NCBI GenBank assembly: GCA_947629585.1
Contig: CANREH010000009.1
Location: 1 to 57,214, forward strand
DNA from: an uncultured Lachnospiraceae bacterium
GTDB lineage: Bacteria > Bacillota > Clostridia > Lachnospirales > Lachnospiraceae
Length of the DNA: 57,214 bases
Reading direction: 5' to 3'
Shown here: positions 17,325-26,738 of the stretch, one piece after another
Layout: each line of letters starts with the position of its first letter
Numbering within the stretch: position 1 is the stretch's first letter
The notes under the pieces: generated by a model
Database searches by the model: none
The model's input: only the letters and a program-made list of their open reading frames with translations
What the model was told of the DNA's origin: nothing
Position numbers and translations under genes: made by a program

Positions 17325-19019
17325 GTGGCAGAAGAGACGTCCATAGAGACTGCAGAGAAGGAAAAAGAGGTAGTTTCTAAGAATTTTATTGAAATGATTA
17401 TTGACAAAGATATTGCAGAAGGGCATTGTAAGAAAGTCGTAACCAGGTTCCCGCCGGAACCGAACGGCTATCTGCATATTGGACATGCGAAGTCCATTCT
17501 GTTAAATTATGGATTGGCAGAAAAGTATGGGGGACAGTTCAATCTCCGTTTTGACGATACCAACCCGACGAAGGAGAAGATGGAATTTGTAGATTCCATT
17601 AAGAAAGATGTGGAATGGGTTGGCGGAAAGTTTGAGGACCGTTTATTTTACGCCTCCGATTATTTTGAGCAGATGTATGAAGCGGCGGTGAAGCTGATTA
17701 AAAAGGGCAGGGCATTTGTCTGTGATTTATCGGCGGAGCAGATGCGGGAGTACCGCGGGACCCTGACGGAGCCGGGAAAGGACAGCCCTTACCGTAACCG
17801 CAGTATCGAGGAAAACCTTGCTTTGTTTGAAGAAATGAAGGAAGGAAAGGTGGAGGACGGAAAACGGGTGCTCCGTGCAAAGATCGATATGGCGTCTCCG
17901 AATATGAATATGAGAGATCCGGTGATTTACCGGGTAGCGCATTTGACCCATCACAATACCGGGGATCGGTGGTGCATTTACCCGATGTATGATTTTGCAC
18001 ACCCGATTGAGGACGCCATCGAGGGCGTTACCCATTCCATCTGTACTTTGGAGTTTGAGGATCACCGTCCTTTATATGACTGGGTAGTGCGTGAGCTGGA
18101 ATATGAACATCCGCCGAAGCAGATTGAATTTGCCAAGATGTATTTGACAAATGTAATTACCGGAAAACGCTATATTAAGAAGCTGGTAGAGGACGGCATT
18201 GTGGACGGATGGGACGATCCGAGGCTGGTAAGCATTGCCGCGCTCAGAAGGCGCGGGTTCACGCCGGAATCCATTCAGATGTTTATGGAGCTTTGCGGAG
18301 TGTCCAAAAGCCAGAGTTCGGTGGATTATGCCATGCTGGAATATTGTATCCGGGAGGATTTAAAGTTAAAGAAAAACCGTATCATGGCAGTTTTAAATCC
18401 GGTAAAACTGATTATTACCAATTATCCGGAGGGGCAGACAGAATATCTGGAAGCTGCCAATAATCAGGAAAATGAGGAGCTTGGCGTAAGGAAAATTCCG
18501 TTTGGCAGGGAGCTTTATATTGAACGGGAGGATTTTATGATTGAGCCTCCGAAAAAGTATTTCCGATTATATCCGGGAAATGAAGTCCGCCTGATGAATG
18601 CGTATTTTGTGAAATGCGAGGATTATGTGACGGATGAAAAGGGGAATGTAACGGAAATTCACTGTACTTATGATCCGGAAACAAAAAGCGGGAGCGGCTT
18701 TACTGGAAGGAAGGTTAAGGGGACGATCCACTGGGTAAATGCAGATACGGCGGTAAAAGCGACTGTCCGTCTGTATGAGAATCTGGTGGATGAAGAAAAG
18801 GGGGTCTATAATGAAGACGGAAGCGTTAATTTGAATCCGAATTCCCTGACTGTTTTGGAAAATTGTTATATAGAACCGTCGGTAAAGGATGCAAAGGCGT
18901 ATGATAGTTTTCAGTTTTTAAGGAATGGGTATTTCTGCGTGGATGCAAAAGATTCTTCAACAGAACATCTTGTATTTAACAGAATTGTATCATTGAAAAG
19001 CTCTTATAAGCCTACATGA
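17325..19019 (+). CDS. glnS: Glutamine--tRNA ligase
   Basis: 564 aa, class I synthetase. [16 protein letters not shown] (about 45-60) holds the HIGH motif and [12 protein letters not shown] is the conserved following segment. The C-terminal half is the two-barrel anticodon-binding domain typical of GlnRS ([21 protein letters not shown]). The KMSKS-like loop is altered ([11 protein letters not shown]). GTG start with AGGAGG eight bases upstream. Many Clostridia make Gln-tRNA indirectly; a direct GlnRS is usually regarded as an acquired trait, and gltX is also present here. Confidence 0.93.
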   Translation: MAEETSIETAEKEKEVVSKNFIEMIIDKDIAEGHCKKVVTRFPPEPNGYLHIGHAKSILLNYGLAEKYGGQFNLRFDDTNPTKEKMEFVDSIKKDVEWVGGKFEDRLFYASDYFEQMYEAAVKLIKKGRAFVCDLSAEQMREYRGTLTEPGKDSPYRNRSIEENLALFEEMKEGKVEDGKRVLRAKIDMASPNMNMRDPVIYRVAHLTHHNTGDRWCIYPMYDFAHPIEDAIEGVTHSICTLEFEDHRPLYDWVVRELEYEHPPKQIEFAKMYLTNVITGKRYIKKLVEDGIVDGWDDPRLVSIAALRRRGFTPESIQMFMELCGVSKSQSSVDYAMLEYCIREDLKLKKNRIMAVLNPVKLIITNYPEGQTEYLEAANNQENEELGVRKIPFGRELYIEREDFMIEPPKKYFRLYPGNEVRLMNAYFVKCEDYVTDEKGNVTEIHCTYDPETKSGSGFTGRKVKGTIHWVNADTAVKATVRLYENLVDEEKGVYNEDGSVNLNPNSLTVLENCYIEPSVKDAKAYDSFQFLRNGYFCVDAKDSSTEHLVFNRIVSLKSSYKPT

Positions 19020-19102
19020 TAAGGTTTGCAGGGCTGTCACTAAATTTAAAATTGAGAGGAAAAAAAGCTGTTATTGATTAATGCAGCAGAATGGAGGAAA
19101 TC

Positions 19103-19975
19103 ATGGGAATATTTTCAGGTTTGGAAGCATTAGGGTTGGGAAAATTAAAGAATACAGATGTTTTTGTGGACGAGGAGCAAAAAAAAGCAGAGCAGGAGGC
19201 CCTTAAAAAGAAGGAAGCTAAAAAAGTTACGGAGGAAGAGTGCATTTATGATAAGACCATGAAATGCCCTGTCTGTGACGAAGAGTTTAAAACAAAGGTG
19301 GTAAAAACAGGAAAAGCGAAACGTGTCGGCCAGGACAGCGATCTGCGCACAAGGTACCAGATCGTAGATCCGCTGAAATATGATGCGGTGCTCTGCCCTC
19401 ACTGCGGGTATGCCGCCCTGAGCCGTTTCTTTAATTATATGACCAGCACGCAGGCAAGGATGATTAAAGAGCAGATTGGAGCGACGTTTAAAGGGGGAGT
19501 GGAAACGGACGCCCCGGTCTATACCTATGATGAGGCGATTATGCGCCATAAGCTTGCCCTTTTGAGTACGGTTGTAAAGAAGGCAAAGGCGAGCGAGCGC
19601 GCTTATGTCTGCTTAAAGCTTGCATGGCTGACAAGAGGGAAGATAGAAACCCTGCCGGAGGATACCCCGGACCTGGAAAGAATCCGGGAAGAAGCCCGTA
19701 AGGATGAATTAGAATATATTGCCAATGCGTATGAGGGATTTTCTACTGCTTTTTCTAAGGAAGATTTCCCGATCTGCGGCATGGACGAGCTGACGCTGAC
19801 TTACCTGGTGTCGGATTTGGCAAGGCAGCTTGGCAAATATGAGGACGCCAAACGGTTTATTTCCAGAGTCCTTACATCCAGAAGCTCTAATGAGAGGATC
19901 AAGGGAATGGCCAGGGATTTAAAAGACAGAATTACGGAAGAAGAAAAGGCAGCAGGACTGACAGAGGAAGCGTAA
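19103..19975 (+). CDS. DUF2225 family zinc-finger protein
   Basis: 290 aa. Two CxxC pairs, CPVCDEEF and CPHCGYAA, about 50 residues apart, suggest a zinc ribbon, and a TPR-like helical region follows. The family is widespread in spore-forming Firmicutes without an assigned function. The start at 19103 is set by GGAGG six bases upstream; an in-frame ATG at 19091 overlaps that site. It converges with spmA, leaving four bases between the stops. Confidence 0.8.
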   Translation: MGIFSGLEALGLGKLKNTDVFVDEEQKKAEQEALKKKEAKKVTEEECIYDKTMKCPVCDEEFKTKVVKTGKAKRVGQDSDLRTRYQIVDPLKYDAVLCPHCGYAALSRFFNYMTSTQARMIKEQIGATFKGGVETDAPVYTYDEAIMRHKLALLSTVVKKAKASERAYVCLKLAWLTRGKIETLPEDTPDLERIREEARKDELEYIANAYEGFSTAFSKEDFPICGMDELTLTYLVSDLARQLGKYEDAKRFISRVLTSRSSNERIKGMARDLKDRITEEEKAAGLTEEA

Positions 19976-19979
19976 TCTG

Positions 19980-20594
19980 TCATGGAGTTTTTTGAAAGCA
20001 TTTTCGTGCGATAATGGAAAACAGGATGCCTGCTATGGTGGAGATAGTAGTAGCCGCTATGGCAGGCATGATAATGGCGGAAGGGTTGGCGCTTCCATAT
20101 TGGCTGCGGTAGGCGATGATATTGACCGGGATTAACTGCAGGGAGGAGATATTGATAATAAGGAAAGTACACATATCGGCGCTTGCCCTGTGTCTGTCCT
20201 TTTTGCCGGAAGAAGCCGCCTGTTCTTTCCTGACTGTCTCCAGCTCTTTCATGGCCTTTAAGCCGACCGGAGTGGCAGCCCATCCCAGGCCCAGCAGGTT
20301 TGCGATCATATTAGAAGCGATATATTCATTAGCGGCATGGTTTTTTGGAACGCCGGGAAATAAGAAATGGATCATCGGCAGAAGTTTCTTTGTCAGTCCG
20401 GCGATCATGCCGGATTCTTTTGCAATTTCCATAAGGCCCATCCATAAAGACATGACGGAGAGCATAGTAAAACAGAGTTCAACGGCTTCTTTCGCTGCTT
20501 CCAGAGAGCCGCTGCCTGTGGCTTCTATATTATTGGTCACAATGCCCGTCACGATTCCGGCGAGGATCATCAGTCCCCAAAGAAGATTTAACAT
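19980..20594 (-). CDS. spmA: Spore maturation protein A (nucleoside-recognition domain membrane protein)
   Basis: 204 aa with about five membrane segments (MLNLLWGLMILAGIVTGI, FTMLSVMSLWMGLMEIA and others). It has the family's GSLEAAKEAVELCFTML, NEYIASNMIANLLGLGWAATP and TFLIINISSLQLIPV. In Bacillus SpmA works with SpmB in spore core dehydration. No spmB follows: the downstream side is occupied by a convergent gene. Its upstream ribosome site is weak. This supports a spore-forming host. Confidence 0.88.
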   Translation of the reverse strand: MLNLLWGLMILAGIVTGIVTNNIEATGSGSLEAAKEAVELCFTMLSVMSLWMGLMEIAKESGMIAGLTKKLLPMIHFLFPGVPKNHAANEYIASNMIANLLGLGWAATPVGLKAMKELETVRKEQAASSGKKDRHRASADMCTFLIINISSLQLIPVNIIAYRSQYGSANPSAIIMPAIAATTISTIAGILFSIIARKCFQKTP

Positions 20595-20669
20595 AGTTTC
20601 AGGTCTTTCTTAAAGGAAGTTACCATAGTATATGAAATATTATAAGATATATGCAGGGAATGGAAGCAG

Positions 20670-21332
20670 TTAGTGATGGATAACTTCACCGGCACGGGTT
20701 TTCCTGAGAATTTCCCGCTGTTTTTCGATTAAATATTGTCCTAACGCAGGAAAAGATTCTGTAATTTTACACCCATAAACAATAGAATTTAGATGCTCAT
20801 TTTTGCTTGCCCGGAGAATATTTGCCGGGAGTTCTATCGAAAACTGATCCTCTTCATCGACAAATTTCAGCTTCACGGCGGTTTGTACCTCCAATTCCTC
20901 TTTACAGATAAAGGCGAAACCGGACAGACTGATATCCTTGAGCATAATGGTCGTGTTCTTTATTTTTTCTTTTTTTGCGGGAAATTCAAGCTGGATGTCC
21001 ATGTCACGCCCGATATAGAGCCGATAATCCCCGCGGCGGTTGTAAACCTTGCCTTCGTTTTCTACGATAATTTTATGAAACAGGGTATGGCCGTAGCGGA
21101 CCAGGGATATCTTTACATCCGGGAAACGGTAAAGCTTGCCGCCTTCCATATAATGAAGATCAATCATAAATTTACTGTTAAAGCCGACTGTTTTATTGTT
21201 ATGCTTAATCGGCGGAATCAGCAGAAGATTCTCATTGATAAAAGATATCTTGGTTTCAAACTCTATTTTTTTATTTTGGAATATAGCAATGAGCGTAATG
21301 GGGGTTCCTTTGCTGAGATCTGAAATTTTCAT
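20670..21332 (-). CDS. PilZ domain protein (YcgR-like), probable c-di-GMP receptor
   Basis: 220 aa. An N-terminal YcgR-like beta domain is followed by a PilZ domain. The PilZ domain carries NRRGDYRLYIG (the RxxxR c-di-GMP motif) and, 40 residues on, DISLSGFAF (D/NxSxxG). Both halves of the ligand signature are intact. The ATG at 21332 follows GGAGAGGAG; an in-frame ATG 15 bases upstream would overlap it. c-di-GMP enzymes occur at 3872 and 50929. The process it controls is not evident here. Confidence 0.8.
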   Translation of the reverse strand: MKISDLSKGTPITLIAIFQNKKIEFETKISFINENLLLIPPIKHNNKTVGFNSKFMIDLHYMEGGKLYRFPDVKISLVRYGHTLFHKIIVENEGKVYNRRGDYRLYIGRDMDIQLEFPAKKEKIKNTTIMLKDISLSGFAFICKEELEVQTAVKLKFVDEEDQFSIELPANILRASKNEHLNSIVYGCKITESFPALGQYLIEKQREILRKTRAGEVIHH

Positions 21333-21488
21333 AATACTCCTCTCCATCGGTAAAAAATAAATACGTCTCTATTTTACAAGATTTTTGGGAAAAAGTACAG
21401 CCTAAATTGAAAAATTATCCAAAAGGCAGTATAATATAATCTGACTGGAGGAGAAACCCAGCAAAACCCAGATGTGGAGGTGTGTGTT

Positions 21489-22016
21489 ATGAATCTGATA
21501 AAGGATGAGCTGACAGAGCAGTTTATGTATACATATAATCATTATGAAAAGAATCCGAAGCTTTATGAAAAGGCAGATGAAAATGCGGTCAGTTCGCTGG
21601 CTTTTGATTTGATTGTATATTCTTTTGATAAAAAAACAACAAGGGATCTTGCCATTCGGGAGTATTATGAGAAAATGCAGTATGACCGGATTCTGACCTT
21701 GATTTGGGTAAAATCGGACTGCGAGACGATCCGGCAGGCGTTTGATATTATGAGAAATATTTTTGCCGTTACAAGAATCGTAGTGGAATATCGGCTGAGG
21801 ACACAGAGGATCAAGAAATCCAAAGAGCTTAAGGAGCGGATTCTGGTAGAAGATACGATGATATCCCTTTTAAGCAAGGAAAAGATTCTTTTCAGGCAGC
21901 CGACTTTGATTACTTTGGACGGGTATGGCATGTACCTGGATTTGCTGCGTTTTCTTCCCAATATCACAGAGGAAAAGGTAAGGAAATATATTAAAGATCA
22001 TGGCGGAGTTTTTTAA
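21489..22016 (+). CDS. Hypothetical helical protein, 175 aa
   Basis: Not recognised. Mostly helical and charged, no signal or membrane segment; it contains IREYYEKMQYDRILTLIWV and ends FLPNITEEKVRKYIKDHGGVF. TGGAGGTG at 21475-21482 selects the ATG at 21489 over an in-frame alternative at 21474. It is divergent from the PilZ gene, with about 155 bases between the starts. Confidence 0.6.
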   Translation: MNLIKDELTEQFMYTYNHYEKNPKLYEKADENAVSSLAFDLIVYSFDKKTTRDLAIREYYEKMQYDRILTLIWVKSDCETIRQAFDIMRNIFAVTRIVVEYRLRTQRIKKSKELKERILVEDTMISLLSKEKILFRQPTLITLDGYGMYLDLLRFLPNITEEKVRKYIKDHGGVF

Positions 22017-22021
22017 ATACA

Positions 22022-22072
22022 GAAATGTCCTGCAGAAAAATTGCTGAAATTTCCTGCAGGGCGGTTTCTTTT
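22022..22072 (+). terminator. Possible terminator
   Basis: CCTGCAG and CTGCAGG form a stem extended by GAAA/TTTC, followed by CTTTT. The T-run is short. Confidence 0.45.
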
Positions 22073-22135
22073 AAAACGGTTTGTCCAGTGTTTTTCCGTT
22101 CTTGCTCTTTCATTCGCTCCAACCCGATGTATCTT

Positions 22136-23466
22136 CTATTGATTTAGAGCAATACCAATCAGCCGATCGGTCTGATCAGCCAGAGACAGCGGGATATTCA
22201 GCACGTCATCATCCAGTTTCAGATTGTTCAGGGAAAAGCGTATACGGAGTTTGACTTTGTCAGGGAACAGCTCCTTGAACTTCTTTAGGCTCTTGCTGGA
22301 GGTGTTGGCTTCGGATTTGACTTCAACAGGAAAGATATCATTTTCCCGCTGGATCAGGAAATCTACCCATAGGGAGGATTGGTTTGTGTCCAGTAGCGGG
22401 GAATCAATTCAAACTGCGTAATTAAGGTTTGCAGCACAAAATTTTCGGTTAACGCGCCCTTGAACTCAGTGAACAGGCGGCTGCCTTCGCCGAAGGCGGT
22501 GGGTGCCAGATGCGCCAGACGGCGAAGCAGACCCACATCTACCAGATAAATTTTAAAGGCTGACAGGTCGTCGTAGGCTGCCACAGGGAGGCCGGGAGCA
22601 GAGCTGCGGTAGATTTTATATACCAGACGGGCATCTGCCAGCCACTGCAGAGCATCTTCGTATTCACGGGCTCTTGCGCCCTCTTTGACAACCTTGTAGA
22701 TGAACTTCTTATTCTCCCGTGCCAGTTGGGAAGGGACGGACTTCCAGATCATGGAGATCTTCGGGAATTCACTGATGTTGGGATGCTTTGCAAAGTCACG
22801 TTCGTAGGCATTAATGATGCCGGACAGGGCTTCCTGCATGGCGGCAACATCACGGGCTTTCGTCCACATCAGCACGGATTCGGGCATACCGCCAGTGACA
22901 TAATACATTTTCAATTTCTCATATAGAGGATTAAAGAATGCATCAGGGATTGGTTCGATGGTGTCTACGCTGTCCAGATAAGCGGCAAGATTTTCATCAC
23001 CATTCGCAATCAGAAATTCGGAGAAGGTCATAGGGTCAATCTGCATGAAGCTGACCTTGCCCACAGGGAAAGAGGAAGGCTTTGCCAGGGCAATGCCCAG
23101 AAGAGAACCCGCGCAGGCGATATGGTACTGCGGTGCGTTTTCGCAGAAATACTTCATGGAGTTAATGACCTTCGGGCAGTCCTGCACCTCATCAAAGATG
23201 ATCAGGGTTTTTTCGGGCAGGATTTTCTGACCGCTGGCCAGTATCAGATTTTGAAGGATACGGTTGACATCTTTGGTAGTTTCGAAGAACTGTTTGTATT
23301 CCTCGTTTTCATCAAAGTTAAAATAAGCGGTGTTTTCATAGTAACGTTTACCAAACTCTTTCAAAATCCAGGTTTTGCCTACTTGCCGCACACCTTTCAG
23401 AATCAAAGGCTTGCGATAGGGAGAATTCTTCCAGTCCAGCAGCTTTTTCAAAATAAATCGTTCCAT
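22136..23466 (-). pseudogene. Frameshifted AAA ATPase with DUF4143 domain
   Basis: An intact gene would encode about 440 aa. The N-terminal ATPase has Walker A GVRQVGKTW and Walker B TLIIFDEVQD. The DUF4143 region runs to RYWTQTNPPYG, where the frame stops at 22363. In another frame the expected C-terminus continues as VDFLIQRENDIFPVEVKSEA to a stop at 22136, with the D...ExK pattern of a restriction-nuclease-like fold. One small indel near 22385-22400 therefore splits the gene; a sequencing error would look the same. The start at 23466 follows GAGGAGTGA. These ATPases are common in accessory regions and their cellular role is unsettled. Confidence 0.75.
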
Positions 23467-23567
23467 AGATTCACTCCTCACACTTTTATTGGAGTTTTCG
23501 TGCTTCATAATCACATTTTTATTATATGTCGGAAACTTGAAAAATACAATCCCAAAATTATACAAGT

Positions 23568-23643
23568 TTTATGGCTATGCCATATGTCAAAAATAAGGAA
23601 AAGTTTCCCTTACGAGTAAATTTGATGATGGCTGAACGGTTAC
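23568..23643. repeat. Decayed MITE-A fragment
   Basis: Shares CCATATGTCAAAAATA, CTTACGAGTAA and a final TGATGGCTGAACGGTTAC with the right part of the full copy at 32945-33118, with deletions between. Confidence 0.6.
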
Positions 23644-23727
23644 GTTTTCTATTCTTTTGCGCTTAACTTATTCAGTATATCAGATGGGAGATGACTTCTG
23701 TGTCTGTCAATTTCCCATCTGATAAAT

Positions 23728-24351
23728 TTATTTTGTTTTGTGCTGGCGACCTTCTACATCCATAGTGAAATTGCCAGTATAAATAAGTTCGGAAATAGGA
23801 ACAAGCTCATAGCCTTTTTCCTGAAGTTTCGTTATCACAGTGTCCAGTGCCTGTGCGGTGAATTTTGCACCGTTATGGCAGAGGATGATAGAACCGCTTC
23901 CCAGATGCTTGTGTTCTGTGACTGTCTGGATAATGGATTCGACACCGTAGTCTTTCCAGTCGAGGGAGTCTACATCCCATTGGATAGCGTAGTAGCCGTT
24001 TTCCCTGGCAGCCTGGATCAGAGTATTGTTGTAGTCGCCGTAGGGCGGGCGGAATAATTTCATATCCATTCCGGTCAGTTCCTTTACTTTCTTATGTACG
24101 GACATGATTTCATCAACACATTCCTCTTTGGAAAGCTTTGACATTTCCTTATGGTTTTCACTGTGGTTTCCAAGATCATGCCCGCCTTCGGCAATGGCTT
24201 TGACGTCGTCGGGGTATTTTTCCACCCATCCGCCAGTCATAAAAAAAGTTGCATGAACATTGTGGTCGGCAAGGATTTTTAACAGCTTCCGTGTGTCTTC
24301 ATTTCCCCACGGTGGCGGTAACTTGCGGAAAGTAATAAGGTCTGCATTCAT
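23728..24351 (-). CDS. C-terminal part of a PdaB-type polysaccharide deacetylase, split by the inserted element
   Basis: From residue 17 on (NEDTRKLLKILADHNVHATF) this is the body of a NodB-type deacetylase, with GHDLGNHSENHKEM (metal-binding His pair), FRPPYGDYN, WDVDSLDW and ILCHNGAKFT. The first strand with the catalytic Asp (FDAAW) is missing. That part lies at 27636-27926 on the same strand, 3.3 kb away. The 16 leading residues come from the inserted element, whose DUF2442 gene ends directly before this ATG, so a short inactive product could be made. Joined to its N-terminal half at the repeated CGTGGGGA, the frame reads through for 288 codons. Confidence 0.8.
   Translation of the reverse strand: MNADLITFRKLPPPWGNEDTRKLLKILADHNVHATFFMTGGWVEKYPDDVKAIAEGGHDLGNHSENHKEMSKLSKEECVDEIMSVHKKVKELTGMDMKLFRPPYGDYNNTLIQAARENGYYAIQWDVDSLDWKDYGVESIIQTVTEHKHLGSGSIILCHNGAKFTAQALDTVITKLQEKGYELVPISELIYTGNFTMDVEGRQHKTK
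24304..24332. other. Left element junction (att site half)
   Basis: Plus-strand order: core TCCCCACG (24304-24311), four bases GTGG, then the 17-bp arm CGGTAACTTGCGGAAAG. Confidence 0.7.
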
Positions 24352-24602
24352 AAACGTTTTCCGTTTATCCGCAATTCTTCGCTTGCTAAGTCAATTTCAT
24401 CATTCCAGCTGACGCCATAACCGCCAGCATCAACTTTTACCTGCTGAAACAGCCCTTTGATTGTTTTTAGGTTATTAAATACATCCCATTTTGCAAATAA
24501 CGGTTTTACGTCATATTCTGTCTTTATCCCGTCTGTAAATACTACCGATAGAATGTAATTATTTTTGGGTTCAACACTTTGTACTTTATAAAATATTTTC
24601 AT
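24348..24602 (-). CDS. DUF2442 protein carried by the element
   Basis: 84 aa. The fold is recognisable from YILSVVFTDGIKTEYDVKPLF and the C-terminal GYGVSWNDEIDLASEELR. DUF2442 proteins are often encoded beside DUF4160 proteins and have been suggested to be toxin-antitoxin-like partners; no DUF4160 gene is seen here. GGAGTG precedes the ATG. Its TGA stop is followed at once by the ATG of the deacetylase C-terminal fragment. Confidence 0.75.
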   Translation of the reverse strand: MKIFYKVQSVEPKNNYILSVVFTDGIKTEYDVKPLFAKWDVFNNLKTIKGLFQQVKVDAGGYGVSWNDEIDLASEELRINGKRL

Positions 24603-24826
24603 ACACTCCTCTTTTTTGCTTAACCGACTATTTAATAATATTATACTGTATGTGTGATTAATGTCAATTTATATTTAGTCATATATAAAAAGGATTATTG
24701 GGTGAAAAACAGCTCTTCGTTATATTCAAAATTTTTTTAGCATATTGGATAAGCTGTATCTAATATGCTGTTATAAACAGGTTGTATATTTTTTATGAAT
24801 TAGTCATGTATAGGAGGGATAGCCGA

Positions 24827-24967
24827 TTGGAGAATGGCAGACAGAAAGTAATATGCTATACCATTGAAAGAGAATTTTTAGCCAAAATCACTGTCACGGA
24901 ACTTATAAATCGAATTATTCAGACCCATGCGAAAGAACAAGCCGAAAAAGAAACGGCTTCTTCATGA
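24827..24967 (+). CDS. Small protein upstream of the recombinase (possibly TnpW-like)
   Basis: 46 aa from a TTG start, chosen because AGGAGGG at 24812-24818 lies eight bases upstream. It reads MENGRQKVICYTIEREFLA and then a helix KITVTELINRIIQ. Small proteins of this layout often precede serine recombinases in Firmicute transposons; assignment to TnpW is a guess from length and context. The recombinase start follows 67 bases after its stop. Confidence 0.5.
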   Translation: MENGRQKVICYTIEREFLAKITVTELINRIIQTHAKEQAEKETASS

Positions 24968-25034
24968 AAAAGCATTGGAAAATCTGCTTTTTTGTAGTAA
25001 AATACGAACAAGGGAAGCGGTTGAAAGGGAAACG

Positions 25035-26642
25035 ATGATGGGAAAGCATATGCTTTTCAGCGTGGCTGAATATATCAGGTTATCCAGAGAAGACGGCGAT
25101 AAGGCAGAAAGTGACAGTATCGGAAATCAGAGAAAACTGATTGCGGATTACCTAAAAGACAGGGACGATTTTGTTTTGTATGACACCTACATTGATGACG
25201 GCTTTACGGGGATAAATTTCCAAAGACCGGGCTTTCAGAGAATGATAGCAGACATAGAAGCAGGCAGCGTGAATTGTGTGATTGTGAAAGACCTTTCGAG
25301 GTTTGGACGCGATTACATTGATACTGGAAAATATCTGGAACGCTACTTTCCTGACAACGGTGTGCGTTTCATTTCCATTACGGATCATATTGACAGCAGG
25401 AAGCAGGCTTATGATATGCTGCTGCCCATAAAAAATATTTTTAATGAGCAGTACGCAAGGGACATCTCAAAAAAAGTCCATGCTTCCATAAAAACCAGGC
25501 AAAGGGCAGGGGAATTTATCGGGGCATTTGCTTCCTATGGGTATAAGAAATCGCCTGCCGACAAAAACAAGCTGGTGATTGATGAATATGCCGCCAGTGT
25601 TGTCCGCAGAATCTTCAGGCTCTACACAGAGGGACATGGAAAAATCCGTATTGCAGCTATGCTTAATGAGGGCGGAATTGTATGCCCGTCTGAATACAAA
25701 AAGCTGAACGGAGATCATTACAGAAACAGCAGCCGTTTAGACAGCACCTCTTACTGGACATATTCAACCATAAACCGCATTTTACAAAATGAAATGTATA
25801 TCGGCAATATGGTACAGAATAAAAAAAGCCAAAAAATGAGAGGAAAGTCAAAAAGCCAGGACAAAGAAGACTGGATTGTGGTAAAAGGCACGCACGAAGC
25901 AATCATCGATGAGAAAACATGGAATAAAGTGCAGGATTTGTTAAAGCGCAGGACACGCAACCTTGACTTAAACAGCAACAGGAGCATTTTTGCGGGCTTC
26001 CTGAAATGCGGTGACTGCGGCAGGTCTTTAGCAAAGAAAATCGGAACACCGGGACACGGCAATGGCAACATCAATTACTATTGCGGGACCTATGTACGCT
26101 CCGGCAGGCAATACTGCACTCCGCACCCGATACCGCATTCGGTTTTGGAAAACATTATTTTGGAAGATTTGAAAGCTATCATGCAGAGCATTGACAATAT
26201 GCGTGAAATGATTGAACAGAACCAGACGGCAGCCGTTACAGAAAAGCGGATTAATGAAAATGAAAAAAAACGCCTGACTGTTGAACTTAAAAAGGTTCAA
26301 AAGCTGAAAAAGTCGGTTTACGAAGATTACAGAAGCGAACTGATTTCCAAAGATGAATTTGTCACATATCGGCAAGATTACCGAAAGAAAGAAGAATTAC
26401 TGGAAAAGCAGCTTGAAAGCCTTGATGACAGGCAGGAAGAAACCACGCCGGATATTTTCGAGAATCCGTGGATCAAACGCCTGTTAGAGCTTAGAACGAT
26501 TGAAACATTGGACAGGGATATTGTGGTGGAAATGATACATGAAATCACCGTATTTGAAAACCACAAAATCAGGATTGTTTACAATTTTTCAAACGAATTG
26601 GAAGCGTTTTTCAAAACAGTATATATAGAAAAAGAAAAGTAA
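25035..26642 (+). CDS. Large serine recombinase
   Basis: 535 aa. Resolvase-type catalytic domain with the nucleophile serine in AEYIRLSRED (Ser17), then VIVKDLSRFGRDYIDTGKYL. A recombinase domain follows (ASYGYKKSPADKNKLVIDE to the SYWTYSTINRILQNEMY region). A zinc ribbon follows (LKCGDCGRSL, NYYCGTY, QYC), then a coiled coil (about 395-480) and a DUF4368-like end (ITVFENHKIRIVYNF). Such enzymes integrate and excise DNA between short att sites. Here the element ends carry a repeated 8-bp core. The ATG at 25035 follows AAAGGGAAA. All catalytic features appear intact. Confidence 0.92.
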   Translation: MMGKHMLFSVAEYIRLSREDGDKAESDSIGNQRKLIADYLKDRDDFVLYDTYIDDGFTGINFQRPGFQRMIADIEAGSVNCVIVKDLSRFGRDYIDTGKYLERYFPDNGVRFISITDHIDSRKQAYDMLLPIKNIFNEQYARDISKKVHASIKTRQRAGEFIGAFASYGYKKSPADKNKLVIDEYAASVVRRIFRLYTEGHGKIRIAAMLNEGGIVCPSEYKKLNGDHYRNSSRLDSTSYWTYSTINRILQNEMYIGNMVQNKKSQKMRGKSKSQDKEDWIVVKGTHEAIIDEKTWNKVQDLLKRRTRNLDLNSNRSIFAGFLKCGDCGRSLAKKIGTPGHGNGNINYYCGTYVRSGRQYCTPHPIPHSVLENIILEDLKAIMQSIDNMREMIEQNQTAAVTEKRINENEKKRLTVELKKVQKLKKSVYEDYRSELISKDEFVTYRQDYRKKEELLEKQLESLDDRQEETTPDIFENPWIKRLLELRTIETLDRDIVVEMIHEITVFENHKIRIVYNFSNELEAFFKTVYIEKEK

Positions 26643-26657
26643 CAAAAAGCTTTTGTA

Positions 26658-26685
26658 TTGTAAATCCGGGCTTTTTCGGTATAAT
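26658..26685 (+). promoter_or_regulatory. Promoter for the Rpn-like gene inside the element
   Basis: TTGTAA (26658-26663), a 16-base spacer and TATAAT (26680-26685); the gene starts at 26739 behind AGGTGG. Confidence 0.6.
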
Positions 26686-26738
26686 GAAAGCGTGGAGACC
26701 GATGTTTTCCAGAGGGATATTACAAGTGAGGTGGTAAA

